NCBI GenBank assembly: GCA_949358305.1
Contig: OX442318.1
Location: 14,242,517-14,306,516 of the forward strand
Length of the DNA stretch: 64,000 nt
From: Strigamia acuminata
Lineage: Eukaryota > Arthropoda > Chilopoda > Geophilomorpha > Linotaeniidae
Direction: 5' to 3'
Positions 46,606 to 55,700 of this stretch are shown in pieces; the first letter of the stretch is position 1; each line of letters opens with the position of its first letter. A program made the position numbers and the translations under genes. Below the pieces are notes generated by a model, which saw only the letters and a program-made list of their open reading frames with translations, was not told where the DNA came from and searched no databases.

Positions 46606-49600
46606 TCAGTTATGATCTTGACTGCTTTTTCAAACTCAGCTGTTGACACTGGTTTGTCCTTTTTAGAGGATGGGCAGTCTTTTTGCCAATGCCCTAATTT
46701 TTTGCATAAATTGCATGGATCAGTGGCAGGCGATTTCTTTTTCGTTGCTGCTGGTGAGGCAGAACGAGAACGAGCGTCAGACCGGCGCTCAGGCGACATC
46801 GCAGGTGACTTTGAATTCCTTTCGGTATTCACCTTTGATGCGTCAAATGAAACATTTTTTGGTTTCATTTTTGGCTTCCATTTGCCTGCAACGGGGTTAT
46901 TTTTTGCTAACAACGCCGCTGCTTTGGCTAATAAAGCCAACGTCTCGCCTCCCGCTTCCTCCTCCTCTTCAGCTTCTTCAGCTTCAGACGACGGAGTTTC
47001 AGCTCCAGTTATATTTGCATGTAACTTAGGGACTGAATGAGGATTTTTGACGTCCTTTTTGGAAGATTCTTTTTTCGAACTCTTCCCTTCCACCTCGTCT
47101 AGAAAGTCTTCGTAACTAGGTGGCTGCAACAATTTCAAACCATTGAAGGTTTCATTGTTTTGCTCAGCGAGTCTTTTCTCTCGCTTTAAGTACGCTGACC
47201 TTTCGCTATCTGTAAGGTAAGCTTTGTACTTTTCGTCAATGCGCAATTGATTGACCTCCATGAACTCGTTTAACTCGGAGAATTTCCCCGGGTCGGGAGC
47301 GTCCGACATCATCAGAATATTTTTACTATATTCTGTGAGACCAGCTCTAAACTGATCATCTGCTGTTGCATCAGTAACAGCATGTGGCATTCTGCCAAGC
47401 AGATTCTCTGCTCTTAGCATGTACGAATGTAAGCTTTCGCCTTTTCGTTGCTTAAGACATCTCCAGAGCGTCTTGATGTCTTCGCTCGATTCACCAAATT
47501 TAAACATAAATTGTTTAACGAAGTCATCCCACTTCGTGAAGTCTTTCCTACGAAACCACTCCTTGACATCGCCAACCAGTATTCTTGGTACTAGATGGGC
47601 CAATGCACCTTCACAGCCAAAACTGTGAACTTTGCCTAGTTCAAATATTTCCAGCAAGAGGTTTGACCCTGCTTGCCAATTTCCATTATAGGCATGTGGG
47701 ATAACTCGATCCCATCTAATGAACTTTTCATCTGTTGTTTGATGAGTCCATTTATCAGAAGTGAATTCATTTATTTTTTGCAAAATAATTTTATCCCTTC
47801 TGTTTTTTCGCTGTTGTTCAGCATTTTGCCTCAACAACTGGTCAATCTCATCTTTCGTGTAGAAATCAGGTCTTTGAGTTCTACTACGTGTTCTGTGACG
47901 AGATCGCCCTCTCACACTGGGGTGTGAGGAATCTGTATCTGACGTAGATTCATGATTCGGATTTGGCGGCGGATCGGGGTCCGGAGGATCGTCGCCATCT
48001 GGCGGACGACGGTCTCCATTTGGTGGTCCCCTTCCATTTCGATTGCCATTCGAATTGTGGTCACGTGAGTGGCCACCTCCATGTCCATCTGAACTGTCTC
48101 CACCTGGTGGGTCACCACCTGGCGGATTTCCACGGTATCTCGGCCCATCACGGATGTCGTTATGACAATCGCGTTTTGGTGAGCCTTCTCGCGGATTATC
48201 GTGTGACCGTCCACGATCGTGTGGTTTCTCACGTTCTTTATTCTTTTTCGCCAGCAATCCAATTAATTGGTCACTATTGCTAAAGAATCTATCCGAATTT
48301 TGCGGAACTTTTGGGGAATGATATTCGGTCGGGTCTGGTTGTCGCTTTCTCTTTTTGCGACTGTGATGACTATTACGGCTTCCACGACTACTGCGTGAGT
48401 CATCACTGTCAGTCCAACTTGATTGTCGACTGACTTTTGGTTTAGCTGATGTTAAATCAATCAACTCAGGTGATTTGGAAGCACCTTTTTGCAAAACTGG
48501 GGCTGGCTTTGCAAAATTATCTTCGCCACAAACGTCTTGTACCTTTTGTACGACTACTGCAAAGTTCTCTTGTACCGTCAATAGATCTGCGCGAAGAATT
48601 TCGTTTTCACGAGCTTGCGCAGCTAAGTCGGCACGTAATAACTGCTCTGCAGTGCTTAGACTTTTGGCGGCTTGACCAGCATCAATTACAGACTGCTGTC
48701 GAGCGAGAAATACTTCATTTTCTCGTTGCGCTAATCTCTTAGCTCTTGCTGCTTGTTCTGCAGCATAATTCTCGTAATTTCGAGAAGTTGAGGGGATTGC
48801 TTCCCTCGCTCGAACTGGGGCGGTTAGTTCGGCAGTCATTAAATTTGTGTTGGCTTCTCGCAAATTTGCGTTGGCCAATCTCAAATTTTCATTAGCAATT
48901 TCTAAATCTTTTTGGGCTTGATTTAGTTGCTCGAGCCTTTGTTGTTGCTCTTCGTCAGTAATTAGCCAGGAAGCTTTTTCCTGCTCTAATTGTAACAACT
49001 TAACATGGTCATTCGCACGTTGTTGTTTTAGTTCGGCATTTTGCTGCTGCATTTCTGCATGCATTCGCTCGAACTCTGCTTGCAAGCTTGTTCTGACGAT
49101 TTCAACGTCTTTTTGGCTTTGTTTGCGAACCATAGCTTTGTGGATTTGTTCCACAGTCATTTCGCTAGTGACTTTTACTCCCTCGAGCCTAGCTTGCTCG
49201 CGGAGTGCGTCCATCATGGTAACACGCACGGGAGAATGAGAAACTTCCATATTGGAGTTCTCAGAATCTTGTTGTGCTGCACCTTGAACCGGTGATGAAT
49301 TCAGCGAGTGCTCTGCACTTGATGATTGAATTCGTAAATTCAAATCATCGTTTTGCGACTTGGAACGGCCACTTCCAGTTGGATTATTTAAGTCCAACTG
49401 GCCGCTTGGCGGGGATGGCTGTTGTCGCTCCAACGCTTGCGTGAACTCATTCACGATTAACTGTGCCGAGTTACAGTTAGCTGTTTGATCCATGGCTTCA
49501 AACAGTTCTTGTGACTCAGTCACTTCTTGATCCACGACTGGTAGATCGATCGCCACTCGTCTCTTCGCCGGCCTTCCTCTCGGTCTCTTCTCTGAAGGAG

Positions 49601-49607
49601 TCGCCAT
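46584..49607 (-). CDS. gag: Gag polyprotein
   Basis: 1007 aa, starting at an ATG with A at -3 and G at +4. N-terminal AT-hook-like RPRGRPAKRR (8-17); long Gln/Glu-rich coiled coil (about 165-360); ELIDLTS (381-387) followed by an acidic Ser cluster, matching a SUMO-interaction motif; basic RKKRKR (417-422), a likely NLS; Gly/Pro/Asp-rich and Arg/Ser-rich linkers (about 460-580); a retrotransposon-Gag capsid region (about 600-790) with EWFRRKDFTKWDDFVKQF; Glu-rich stretch; and one zinc knuckle C-x2-C-x4-H-x4-C (965-978). Gag assembles particles and packages the RNA genome. It is long for a Ty3/gypsy Gag, mostly because of the coiled-coil N-terminal half. The frame is intact. Confidence 0.93.
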   Translation of the reverse strand: MATPSEKRPRGRPAKRRVAIDLPVVDQEVTESQELFEAMDQTANCNSAQLIVNEFTQALERQQPSPPSGQLDLNNPTGSGRSKSQNDDLNLRIQSSSAEHSLNSSPVQGAAQQDSENSNMEVSHSPVRVTMMDALREQARLEGVKVTSEMTVEQIHKAMVRKQSQKDVEIVRTSLQAEFERMHAEMQQQNAELKQQRANDHVKLLQLEQEKASWLITDEEQQQRLEQLNQAQKDLEIANENLRLANANLREANTNLMTAELTAPVRAREAIPSTSRNYENYAAEQAARAKRLAQRENEVFLARQQSVIDAGQAAKSLSTAEQLLRADLAAQARENEILRADLLTVQENFAVVVQKVQDVCGEDNFAKPAPVLQKGASKSPELIDLTSAKPKVSRQSSWTDSDDSRSSRGSRNSHHSRKKRKRQPDPTEYHSPKVPQNSDRFFSNSDQLIGLLAKKNKEREKPHDRGRSHDNPREGSPKRDCHNDIRDGPRYRGNPPGGDPPGGDSSDGHGGGHSRDHNSNGNRNGRGPPNGDRRPPDGDDPPDPDPPPNPNHESTSDTDSSHPSVRGRSRHRTRSRTQRPDFYTKDEIDQLLRQNAEQQRKNRRDKIILQKINEFTSDKWTHQTTDEKFIRWDRVIPHAYNGNWQAGSNLLLEIFELGKVHSFGCEGALAHLVPRILVGDVKEWFRRKDFTKWDDFVKQFMFKFGESSEDIKTLWRCLKQRKGESLHSYMLRAENLLGRMPHAVTDATADDQFRAGLTEYSKNILMMSDAPDPGKFSELNEFMEVNQLRIDEKYKAYLTDSERSAYLKREKRLAEQNNETFNGLKLLQPPSYEDFLDEVEGKSSKKESSKKDVKNPHSVPKLHANITGAETPSSEAEEAEEEEEAGGETLALLAKAAALLAKNNPVAGKWKPKMKPKNVSFDASKVNTERNSKSPAMSPERRSDARSRSASPAATKKKSPATDPCNLCKKLGHWQKDCPSSKKDKPVSTAEFEKAVKIITDMFRKNL

Positions 49608-49698
49608 TTTTCAATGAGGATAAAGAAAGGATAGAGAAGAAAGATAAGCAAGATAAAAATGGCGGGTAAATTTTAACTAACAAAGTTATACAATGACT

Positions 49699-49716
49699 AT
49701 CCCGGACGGGCCCCCA
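49699..49716 (-). promoter_or_regulatory. Primer binding site, tRNA-Pro type
   Basis: Sense TGGGGGCCCGTCCGGGAT, two bases (CG) inside the 5' LTR. It differs at one base from the tRNA-Pro primer site known from murine leukaemia virus-type retroviruses. The tRNA 3' end anneals here to start minus-strand DNA synthesis. Confidence 0.85.
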
Positions 49717-49718
49717 CG

Positions 49719-50705
49719 TGCTGCGATCCGGGTTTTTATCCACTTAATTTCTAATAAATTAAGCAGAAACCGCAGGTGAATGCTTTAAAAGACTTATATC
49801 GCGGCCGAAACTTGTCTAGGGTTAAGTTTACGAAAATAGGAATAAAAAGACAGTTTATTATGGTAATAAAAATCACACAATTATTTATTCGGTTTAAATT
49901 ACAATATATATTAATAATGATTATGAATATCACAAAATGCGACAAGTCGCAAGAATAAAATGAGCGGGAAACAATGAAACAAAGGAAGGGCTTGCAACGA
50001 CTGTTGCAAGCTACAAAGCGTCAGAAATGGCGCTTAAACAACGCGATGTTGTTGAGCGAAGGCAAATGTCTTCGTTTTCGGCAAACTCACGAACGATGGT
50101 CGAAGACGATGGTTCTCGTGGGTTTCTTCCGTAGCTCGTACGACGGCTCGCTGGCGGTGGTTCACGGTCACGGGCGTCCGACTGGCGTTCGATGGCGGTG
50201 GCAACAGTTCGTGCTGCTGCGACGGCGATGGTTCACGTCACTTCGGGAAACTTCTACTTCTCGATTCGATTGCTGGAATTAGCTACGGCTAATCCAAGCA
50301 GAATTGCTGGCTTTGTGCTTTGGGTGGCACAAAGATAGCAGGTGAAACTGAGTTACAACGGTCCTCTATCAATACTTTTCTTTCAGGAGCAAAAGCAGTG
50401 ATGTTGAGGTTGTTGTTGTATTTTTCAGAGTCCCGATTTGAGCCAAGGCGTGAGCCCAGCACGCTTCAATATTGCGCAGAAAACCTGCGCACTTAGCTCA
50501 AATGGGTGCAACTAGTGGTTATTACACCATATTGCACCATAACGGCTAATAACCGTTTTCACCCCGGACAACCTGGGGTGATATGTGCCTAGAGAGGATT
50601 TTTCCCCTCGGTCACATGATCTGACTTGGCGTGTGCCACAGTCAAATTAATTAGAAGACAATTAATTTTATCTTCTAAGTTGGTGAATATTTTGAGATCA
50701 CCACA
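49719..50705 (-). repeat. 5' LTR of element 1
   Basis: Partner of 38231-39217; carries the promoter for the genomic RNA by position. One substitution (50212) relative to the other LTR. No clear TATA box was recognised. Confidence 0.95.
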
Positions 50706-50707
50706 AG

Positions 50708-50746
50708 TTTTAAGTGATTTAGGTGTTTGTGTTCTGGTTTGGTGAT
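50708..50746. repeat. Right arm of the interrupted foldback repeat
   Basis: Approximate reverse complement of 38149-38188, separated from it only by the LTR element and a short spacer. Confidence 0.55.
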
Positions 50747-51328
50747 GCCACTTTCTCCAGTGTTGGTTTTGCTTGTTTACGACCTTCAAACACGCCACAA
50801 CAAAACACTTGAAACGTGGCAGTTTTAGCAAACAACCGGAAGATTATTTTAGAGAACAACTCCGCGGGACGCAAAATCGCGCTAATCTCCATGTACATTC
50901 ATTGAATTTTCTTGTTGTCAATGACAATTGTCCTTGTCCTCAGAAAAGAAGCCCAAAAAAAAATGTTTTCCATCTACACTAATTGTGTTTACTTACGTTT
51001 AACAAGAATGAACTAATGAGTCTATTTTGGCAGATATTGTGAAATCAAATGCAACTGAAGAATATTGACGAATAAAGCGGTAGCAGTTCAGTTAAGATTC
51101 TATTCCGTAAACATAAGAAGCACTAGATAGAGCTTTAAAGTCAAGTGTCATTGTTATTCACAATGTTGCAATTATTCAATGATGGAGTTGTATATCTGTT
51201 TGAAACATTTTTTGATTAAGATAACCAATTTAAAATAAATCATTTATCCCAACAAGCAATGCACTGTTCGATTATCTTCGCCAACAAATCAAAAATTCAA
51301 CTGTTTACATTGATTTCATGTCCATCTT
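50747..51328. other. Non-coding spacer between the two LTR elements
   Basis: About 580 bp of AT-rich DNA with no supported gene. The last four bases, TCTT (51325-51328), are the left copy of the target duplication of element 2. Confidence 0.5.
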
Positions 51329-53242
51329 TGTGACGGTGACGACCACAACTCCCATTTAACAATGGTACCGGGAAGAGATCGCAATAAATAAACAGTGAAT
51401 ACAATACGAGATAAATACAAGACAGTTTATTGTTGGTAAACAATAATATCAAGGCTAAATTATACATAGGACTAATGCCGACATTTGGCAAGTTAAATCA
51501 GCTATTAAACTATACAAAGAATTGGCCAACTGGCCCTAGAATAATATCACTACGGGTCTGGAATATGGGAGCGGTTTCCCCATCGCTCGACCTGATTATA
51601 GATGTCATCTTAAGCCGGATGGCTGTGTCCTGGAGTCCGATACGGCTTCGCTGGTTTCCTTGGTTCGCTGTGTAAACTATCGCACGTCGATAAATCGAAT
51701 GATCTGAGCATTGCGGTTGACTTTGTCTGCACCGCCACAACTTTGGGAGGATATTGGTGTAAGTAAATGTATTCATTTACTTATCAATATTCCACTTATG
51801 AATTATATTTAATTCATATCGTTGTGAATTCTTATTTAGATATTTCGGGAATAAGTTGTCGTCAACTTATCGGTTATATTGAGTTCAATATGAGATTAAG
51901 TCTTCTGACTTGATTTTGGTCCAACTGGTTGTCGAGTTTAAGTTTTTCTGTTATAAATAAAATGAAGATTAAGCTTCCCGTCGCAACACACAATTGCCAT
52001 CGATTAGAATATACGCCTTGCCATGCAGAACGGTATCAAGCGTCCCCGGCGTCGCAGCACGGTCGTCCATCGAGTGGTTGACGGTACCACGTACACAGGG
52101 GTCGATAGCTCGCGGCTCCGCACAGCAGTTTTATCTCTCGCGGTACTAATAATAGACCGACTGCTTTGGCATCGAATACCATGAGAATCAGCTTGCCAAA
52201 CACTTGGTGCTACTCGTGGTTACTGTAAAACAGACTGCTTTGGCACCATCAGGTGAAGGAACCGATTCTCAACAATACCGATGCTACTCGTGGTAACGGA
52301 ATACGTTCATACCGAAAAAGACAACTTGGTCCTGTCCGGAGGATACTGAATTGCACAACGGCGGGTTCTCCTTCGGCGTCGCAACCGTAGACTGTAACAT
52401 TTATGCAACATAATAATCCCAGCACTTCGACTTCAATTGCCGGCGGTGGCATGATTCTGTAGAATCATGCAACGGTTCTTTGCGAATAAATCAACAAAGA
52501 ACCAAAAGGTTTTTTACGTGAACAACGAATCATATTTCTTAAGTAACAATACCAAACAGAAAATAATCAAACAGAGCTGCGGAATGGCCGATTGTTTGGG
52601 TTTATATAACCTGACTGGATTTAAGGATTAATCCAGTCATCCAATTGGAACATGGGTTCCACGAATCCCTCCAATCCCGTATCACCGGAAGTGGATACGG
52701 AGGAGCATTTATGCAAATTATGCTAATCCTTGTTACAACCGGAACTGGATACCCAGGACCGGAAATGGGTTCCACCAATCAGATTGATCGGTTGACCGAT
52801 TGATCGCTAAACATTCTGTCCCGCAGAAATGGAAGTTACATTGTATTTAACAATGTCAGATATTTAATATATATTTATATTAATATTTAACACAATTTAT
52901 TCACTTGATTAAATATACGTTTATATTTAATCATGAGGTTTTCAAGTTCGTATTCGAATTTATCGCTAATTGCGATCGCGCCATCTAGTGGCAATATGGA
53001 GCATTGACAAATGCGGGTTTTAGCAGACGAATCTTCGTAATTATGCCGTGATACTTTAGTATCATGTGGAAATTAGTGTTTATTCTTAATAAACGAACAT
53101 CTTTGTATTTGAAACATCATAAATGACTTTATTCTAGACATTTATCAGTTTTACACAGAATATTGTAAAAATACCATCATATTGGCGCAACAGCGCTTTC
53201 TTGATAGAAAATAGGCATTTATAGCCATTGTAAACCGTCATA
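51329..53242 (-). repeat. 3' LTR of element 2
   Basis: Identical on reading to 58848-60761 (offset 7,519). Ends are short inverted repeats (TGTGACGG … CCGTCATA, plus strand), so the sense 5' dinucleotide is TA rather than TG. The sense polyadenylation signal AATAAA is at 51426-51431, within a 12-mer AGACAGTTTATT (plus strand) that element 1's LTR also has. Sense TATATAAA is at 52601-52608. Confidence 0.92.
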
Positions 53243-53252
53243 CATCCCCCTT
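53243..53252 (-). promoter_or_regulatory. Polypurine tract of element 2
   Basis: Sense AAGGGGGATG directly abuts the 3' LTR. It ends GGGGGATG exactly as in element 1. Confidence 0.75.
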
Positions 53253-53837
53253 AATAACACAACTATATAATATTTTATAGAGTTTTCGTTATTCTCCTAA
53301 TTAGCATAAATGCTATTTTCGGACTTGATGTATCTTGGAGATACCGTGACTTCCAATTTCGAATTTGAGTTTACATAAACTAACTTGAATTATCTAAGTT
53401 CTGATTTTCTGCCGAAATAATCTTTTCTAATAGCCTAAATTCAAGTCCAGAATTTATTTCCAAGTCTTCTTTTTGAAGAAACTTTCGTCATACATAAAAT
53501 CATCATTTGTGTTATCACAAAATATTTATTTCATATGCCTAGTCAGATGTATCGCTATAAATATACAATAAATAGCTTTTAGATGATAAGAGTTGACAAT
53601 TTAAGAATCAAAATGTCCCCCTTAATTGTCATGACCGGAGTCACTTGGTATTCTTTGTACAATTGACTAATTTTAATTTAAACTAGTTGTCTTTTAATAC
53701 TGTAATATTACTTTTCGAGAATTGTTAATTTTAACTTTATATTTTGTCCCCCTTTTCTTTAGAAGAGAGGTCATGATTTTTAGAAGAGGATTTTCTGTTT
53801 ACACTATAATCGGGGAATCTTTGTGTATCATATCATG
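53253..53837 (-). other. 3' untranslated region of element 2
   Basis: AT-rich non-coding sequence. Two further sense AAGGGGG tracts lie at 53617-53623 and 53748-53754, resembling extra polypurine tracts. Confidence 0.5.
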
Positions 53838-55319
53838 TTAATCAACATGATTCTTTGCTAAATATTGAGCTCGCATATTTGCGAATTTCCGAGATCTCTC
53901 AGCCTGCTGTACTGATTTCTTTCGACGTTTTTCCTTTGGGCAGTTACATACAGTGTACTGACTTGGCAGTGTAAATGACCGTGACGACCCAACTTTTTGT
54001 TTTAGGTCATCTCTGGAAAACCATACATGAATGGGACCCTCATTGGAAAACCATACGTGGAAAGGACCCATATTTGGAATTGTGAAATCCCGCAACAAAC
54101 GAGGGGATCTATATTTGACTCTAAGTCGTGGAACTGATGATTGGAAACCTGGGTTTTCAGTCAGTTTTTGAACATGTTGGTTTGTACTTGAAGTTTCTTC
54201 ATCACCAGCTGGACTTGGTGACCGAAAACGCTTTTTTGAAGTTCTTAATTCCTCTCGTTGAGATGAATTATTCTGGATATTGCAGGGTTGCTTTCCAGAC
54301 GCAAATTGTTGTATCTCCGTCAGATTGACGACTGGGACGGGTTTTAGTCGTTGGTTACGGTATTGATTTCGAAATACGAATTGTTGCGCTTCGTTTATAT
54401 TTTTAAATTCAGCTGAATTTAACTGGTATTGTTTACAATACTGTTCGAATTGATACCGGATCTCCCGTGGGTTAGTCAAAAAACTTTCTTTTTTAGGTTT
54501 AAAATCATTCTCATTATCGTGTTGGTAATACTTTTTCAAGGGAAAAGTTTGCTTGACCTTTTTTCGATTTGAAATGGGCGTTAGGTAGAATTGTCTTGGC
54601 TGGGGACTCTTCTTGGTAGACAAATCATACGTCCGCAAACATGAGTTTGTGATCGGCGATCGGGCACGTTGTTGTACGTTATTTGACTGTAAATGTTTGT
54701 TTGGAGTCCGAATATCTTTCCTTTGCGTTGATATTGGTGGCCCAAAACTTTTGTTTACGGTTCCCAATTCTTTTGATAGCGGTAGGTTAATCGACAGATT
54801 AAGGCTAGCCACATATTGTTGTGCTTCAGCTGGATTAGCATATCGAACTGAAATTAGCTGATCTCGATTGTAAACGAGTTTTAATTTGTTCTGAACAACC
54901 GACTGGTTAGTTAACGAACTCTCTGGACGAGAATTATTAGGTTTATAATTCTCTTCCCCCTTATCTACCGAATTAGGTGGTTTAAACTTTTCTAACTTAG
55001 ATCCCCTACTGGATGTTTGAAACATAGTATGAGAATCTTGATTCACTAAGTTTCGGCTGTATGTTTGTGGATTCCGTACTGGATCTTGATGTGAAGATTG
55101 AGATTGGGTACGATCTCGCCAGTTCCTAGCTTTTACATAGTCTGAAGCTTCGATTATATTTTTAAACTTGGTTTTATCCAGTCCATGACGATTACAATAC
55201 AGAGTAAAATGATCGGGAATCTTTTCTGTTTGATCGCCAAGTGGTATAGAACTTAAATTTAAGTTTGTCTGCTTATTATTTCCTTTTGGATCGATCATAT
55301 TCAATGGTTTTTGAGCCAT
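53838..55319 (-). CDS. Orphan basic protein with duplicated FKNI-EA module
   Basis: 493 aa from the ATG at 55317-55319 (an in-frame TTG four codons earlier is not a credible start). No known domain recognised. It contains two copies of a module of about 35 residues: at 36-70 (F-x2-YC-x4-L-x4-FKNI-x-EA-x2-YV-x3-N-x3-R) and at 289-324 with the same spacing. Partial echoes are EAQQYV near 165-170 and EIQQFA near 335-340. A tandem GPxHVWFS occurs at 418-425 and 428-435. The protein is rich in Asn, Gln, Ser, Lys and Arg, and the C-terminal end is strongly basic with CNCPKEKRRKK, suggesting nucleic-acid binding (inference). The frame is intact over almost 1.5 kb of AT-rich DNA, which argues for function or youth. 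No Gag, protease or RT motif. Confidence 0.75.
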   Translation of the reverse strand: MAQKPLNMIDPKGNNKQTNLNLSSIPLGDQTEKIPDHFTLYCNRHGLDKTKFKNIIEASDYVKARNWRDRTQSQSSHQDPVRNPQTYSRNLVNQDSHTMFQTSSRGSKLEKFKPPNSVDKGEENYKPNNSRPESSLTNQSVVQNKLKLVYNRDQLISVRYANPAEAQQYVASLNLSINLPLSKELGTVNKSFGPPISTQRKDIRTPNKHLQSNNVQQRARSPITNSCLRTYDLSTKKSPQPRQFYLTPISNRKKVKQTFPLKKYYQHDNENDFKPKKESFLTNPREIRYQFEQYCKQYQLNSAEFKNINEAQQFVFRNQYRNQRLKPVPVVNLTEIQQFASGKQPCNIQNNSSQREELRTSKKRFRSPSPAGDEETSSTNQHVQKLTENPGFQSSVPRLRVKYRSPRLLRDFTIPNMGPFHVWFSNEGPIHVWFSRDDLKQKVGSSRSFTLPSQYTVCNCPKEKRRKKSVQQAERSRKFANMRAQYLAKNHVD

Positions 55320-55700
55320 AAAAAAATTCAAAATCTGACGATTTTAATTCTTTAATTTATAAAGAAGACGAATATAATACACTTTTCAACAAGAAACACT
55401 TCTAAACTTTACTTTTGACAAAATAAAATTAAACTTCGCGTTTGTTTGACACGTGTTAGCTTTTGCAGGTTACACGGCACACAAAATTCGAATCGTGACT
55501 GAAATCGGGACGGCGTGGTCAAGATGACTCTGGAACACGTCTTCTGGTCTGGTCTGGATGCGAATGATCAGTATCTGATCTGGTCCTCCTTTAATAGCAG
55601 GGGGCTGGGGATCCCTAGATCTCCCAACTTCTGATTGGCGGATGTTAGTGTCGGCCAATGGTATAAAGGACGTTACATCTATTTAGTAGTTCTCTACTAA
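55320..55700 (-). promoter_or_regulatory. GC-richer leader and possible promoter of the orphan ORF
   Basis: The block 55470-55680 is clearly richer in GC than both flanks. In sense order it has a CCAAT box in GCCAATCAG (ATTGG on plus at 55634-55638), then TATTAAA (plus 55590-55596) about 40 bp downstream, then about 270 bp to the ATG. This fits a pol II promoter driving the ORF separately from the LTR. Inference only. Confidence 0.4.

Larger units (their letters stand above)
38231..50705 (-). mobile_element. Ty3/gypsy-type LTR retrotransposon with third ORF
   Basis: A complete 12,475-bp element on the minus strand. It has 987-bp LTRs (5' LTR at 49719-50705, 3' LTR at 38231-39217) with TG…CA ends and flanking AGTT (38227-38230 and 50706-50709). 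Sense order is LTR, tRNA-Pro primer site, gag, -1 frameshift signal, pol (protease-RT-RNase H-integrase), unknown ORF3, polypurine tract, LTR. The PR-RT-RH-IN order and the GPY/F module after integrase place it with Ty3/gypsy (Metaviridae-like) elements. LTRs differ at one position (38724 C versus 50212 T), so the insertion is recent. A small hairpin insertion in pol makes this copy defective. Confidence 0.95.

Noticed and set aside
55655-55667. Plus-strand CCAAT and TATAAA at 55655-55667 as a plus-strand promoter
   Set aside because: The two motifs are only a few bases apart, which is not normal promoter geometry, and no plus-strand gene follows.
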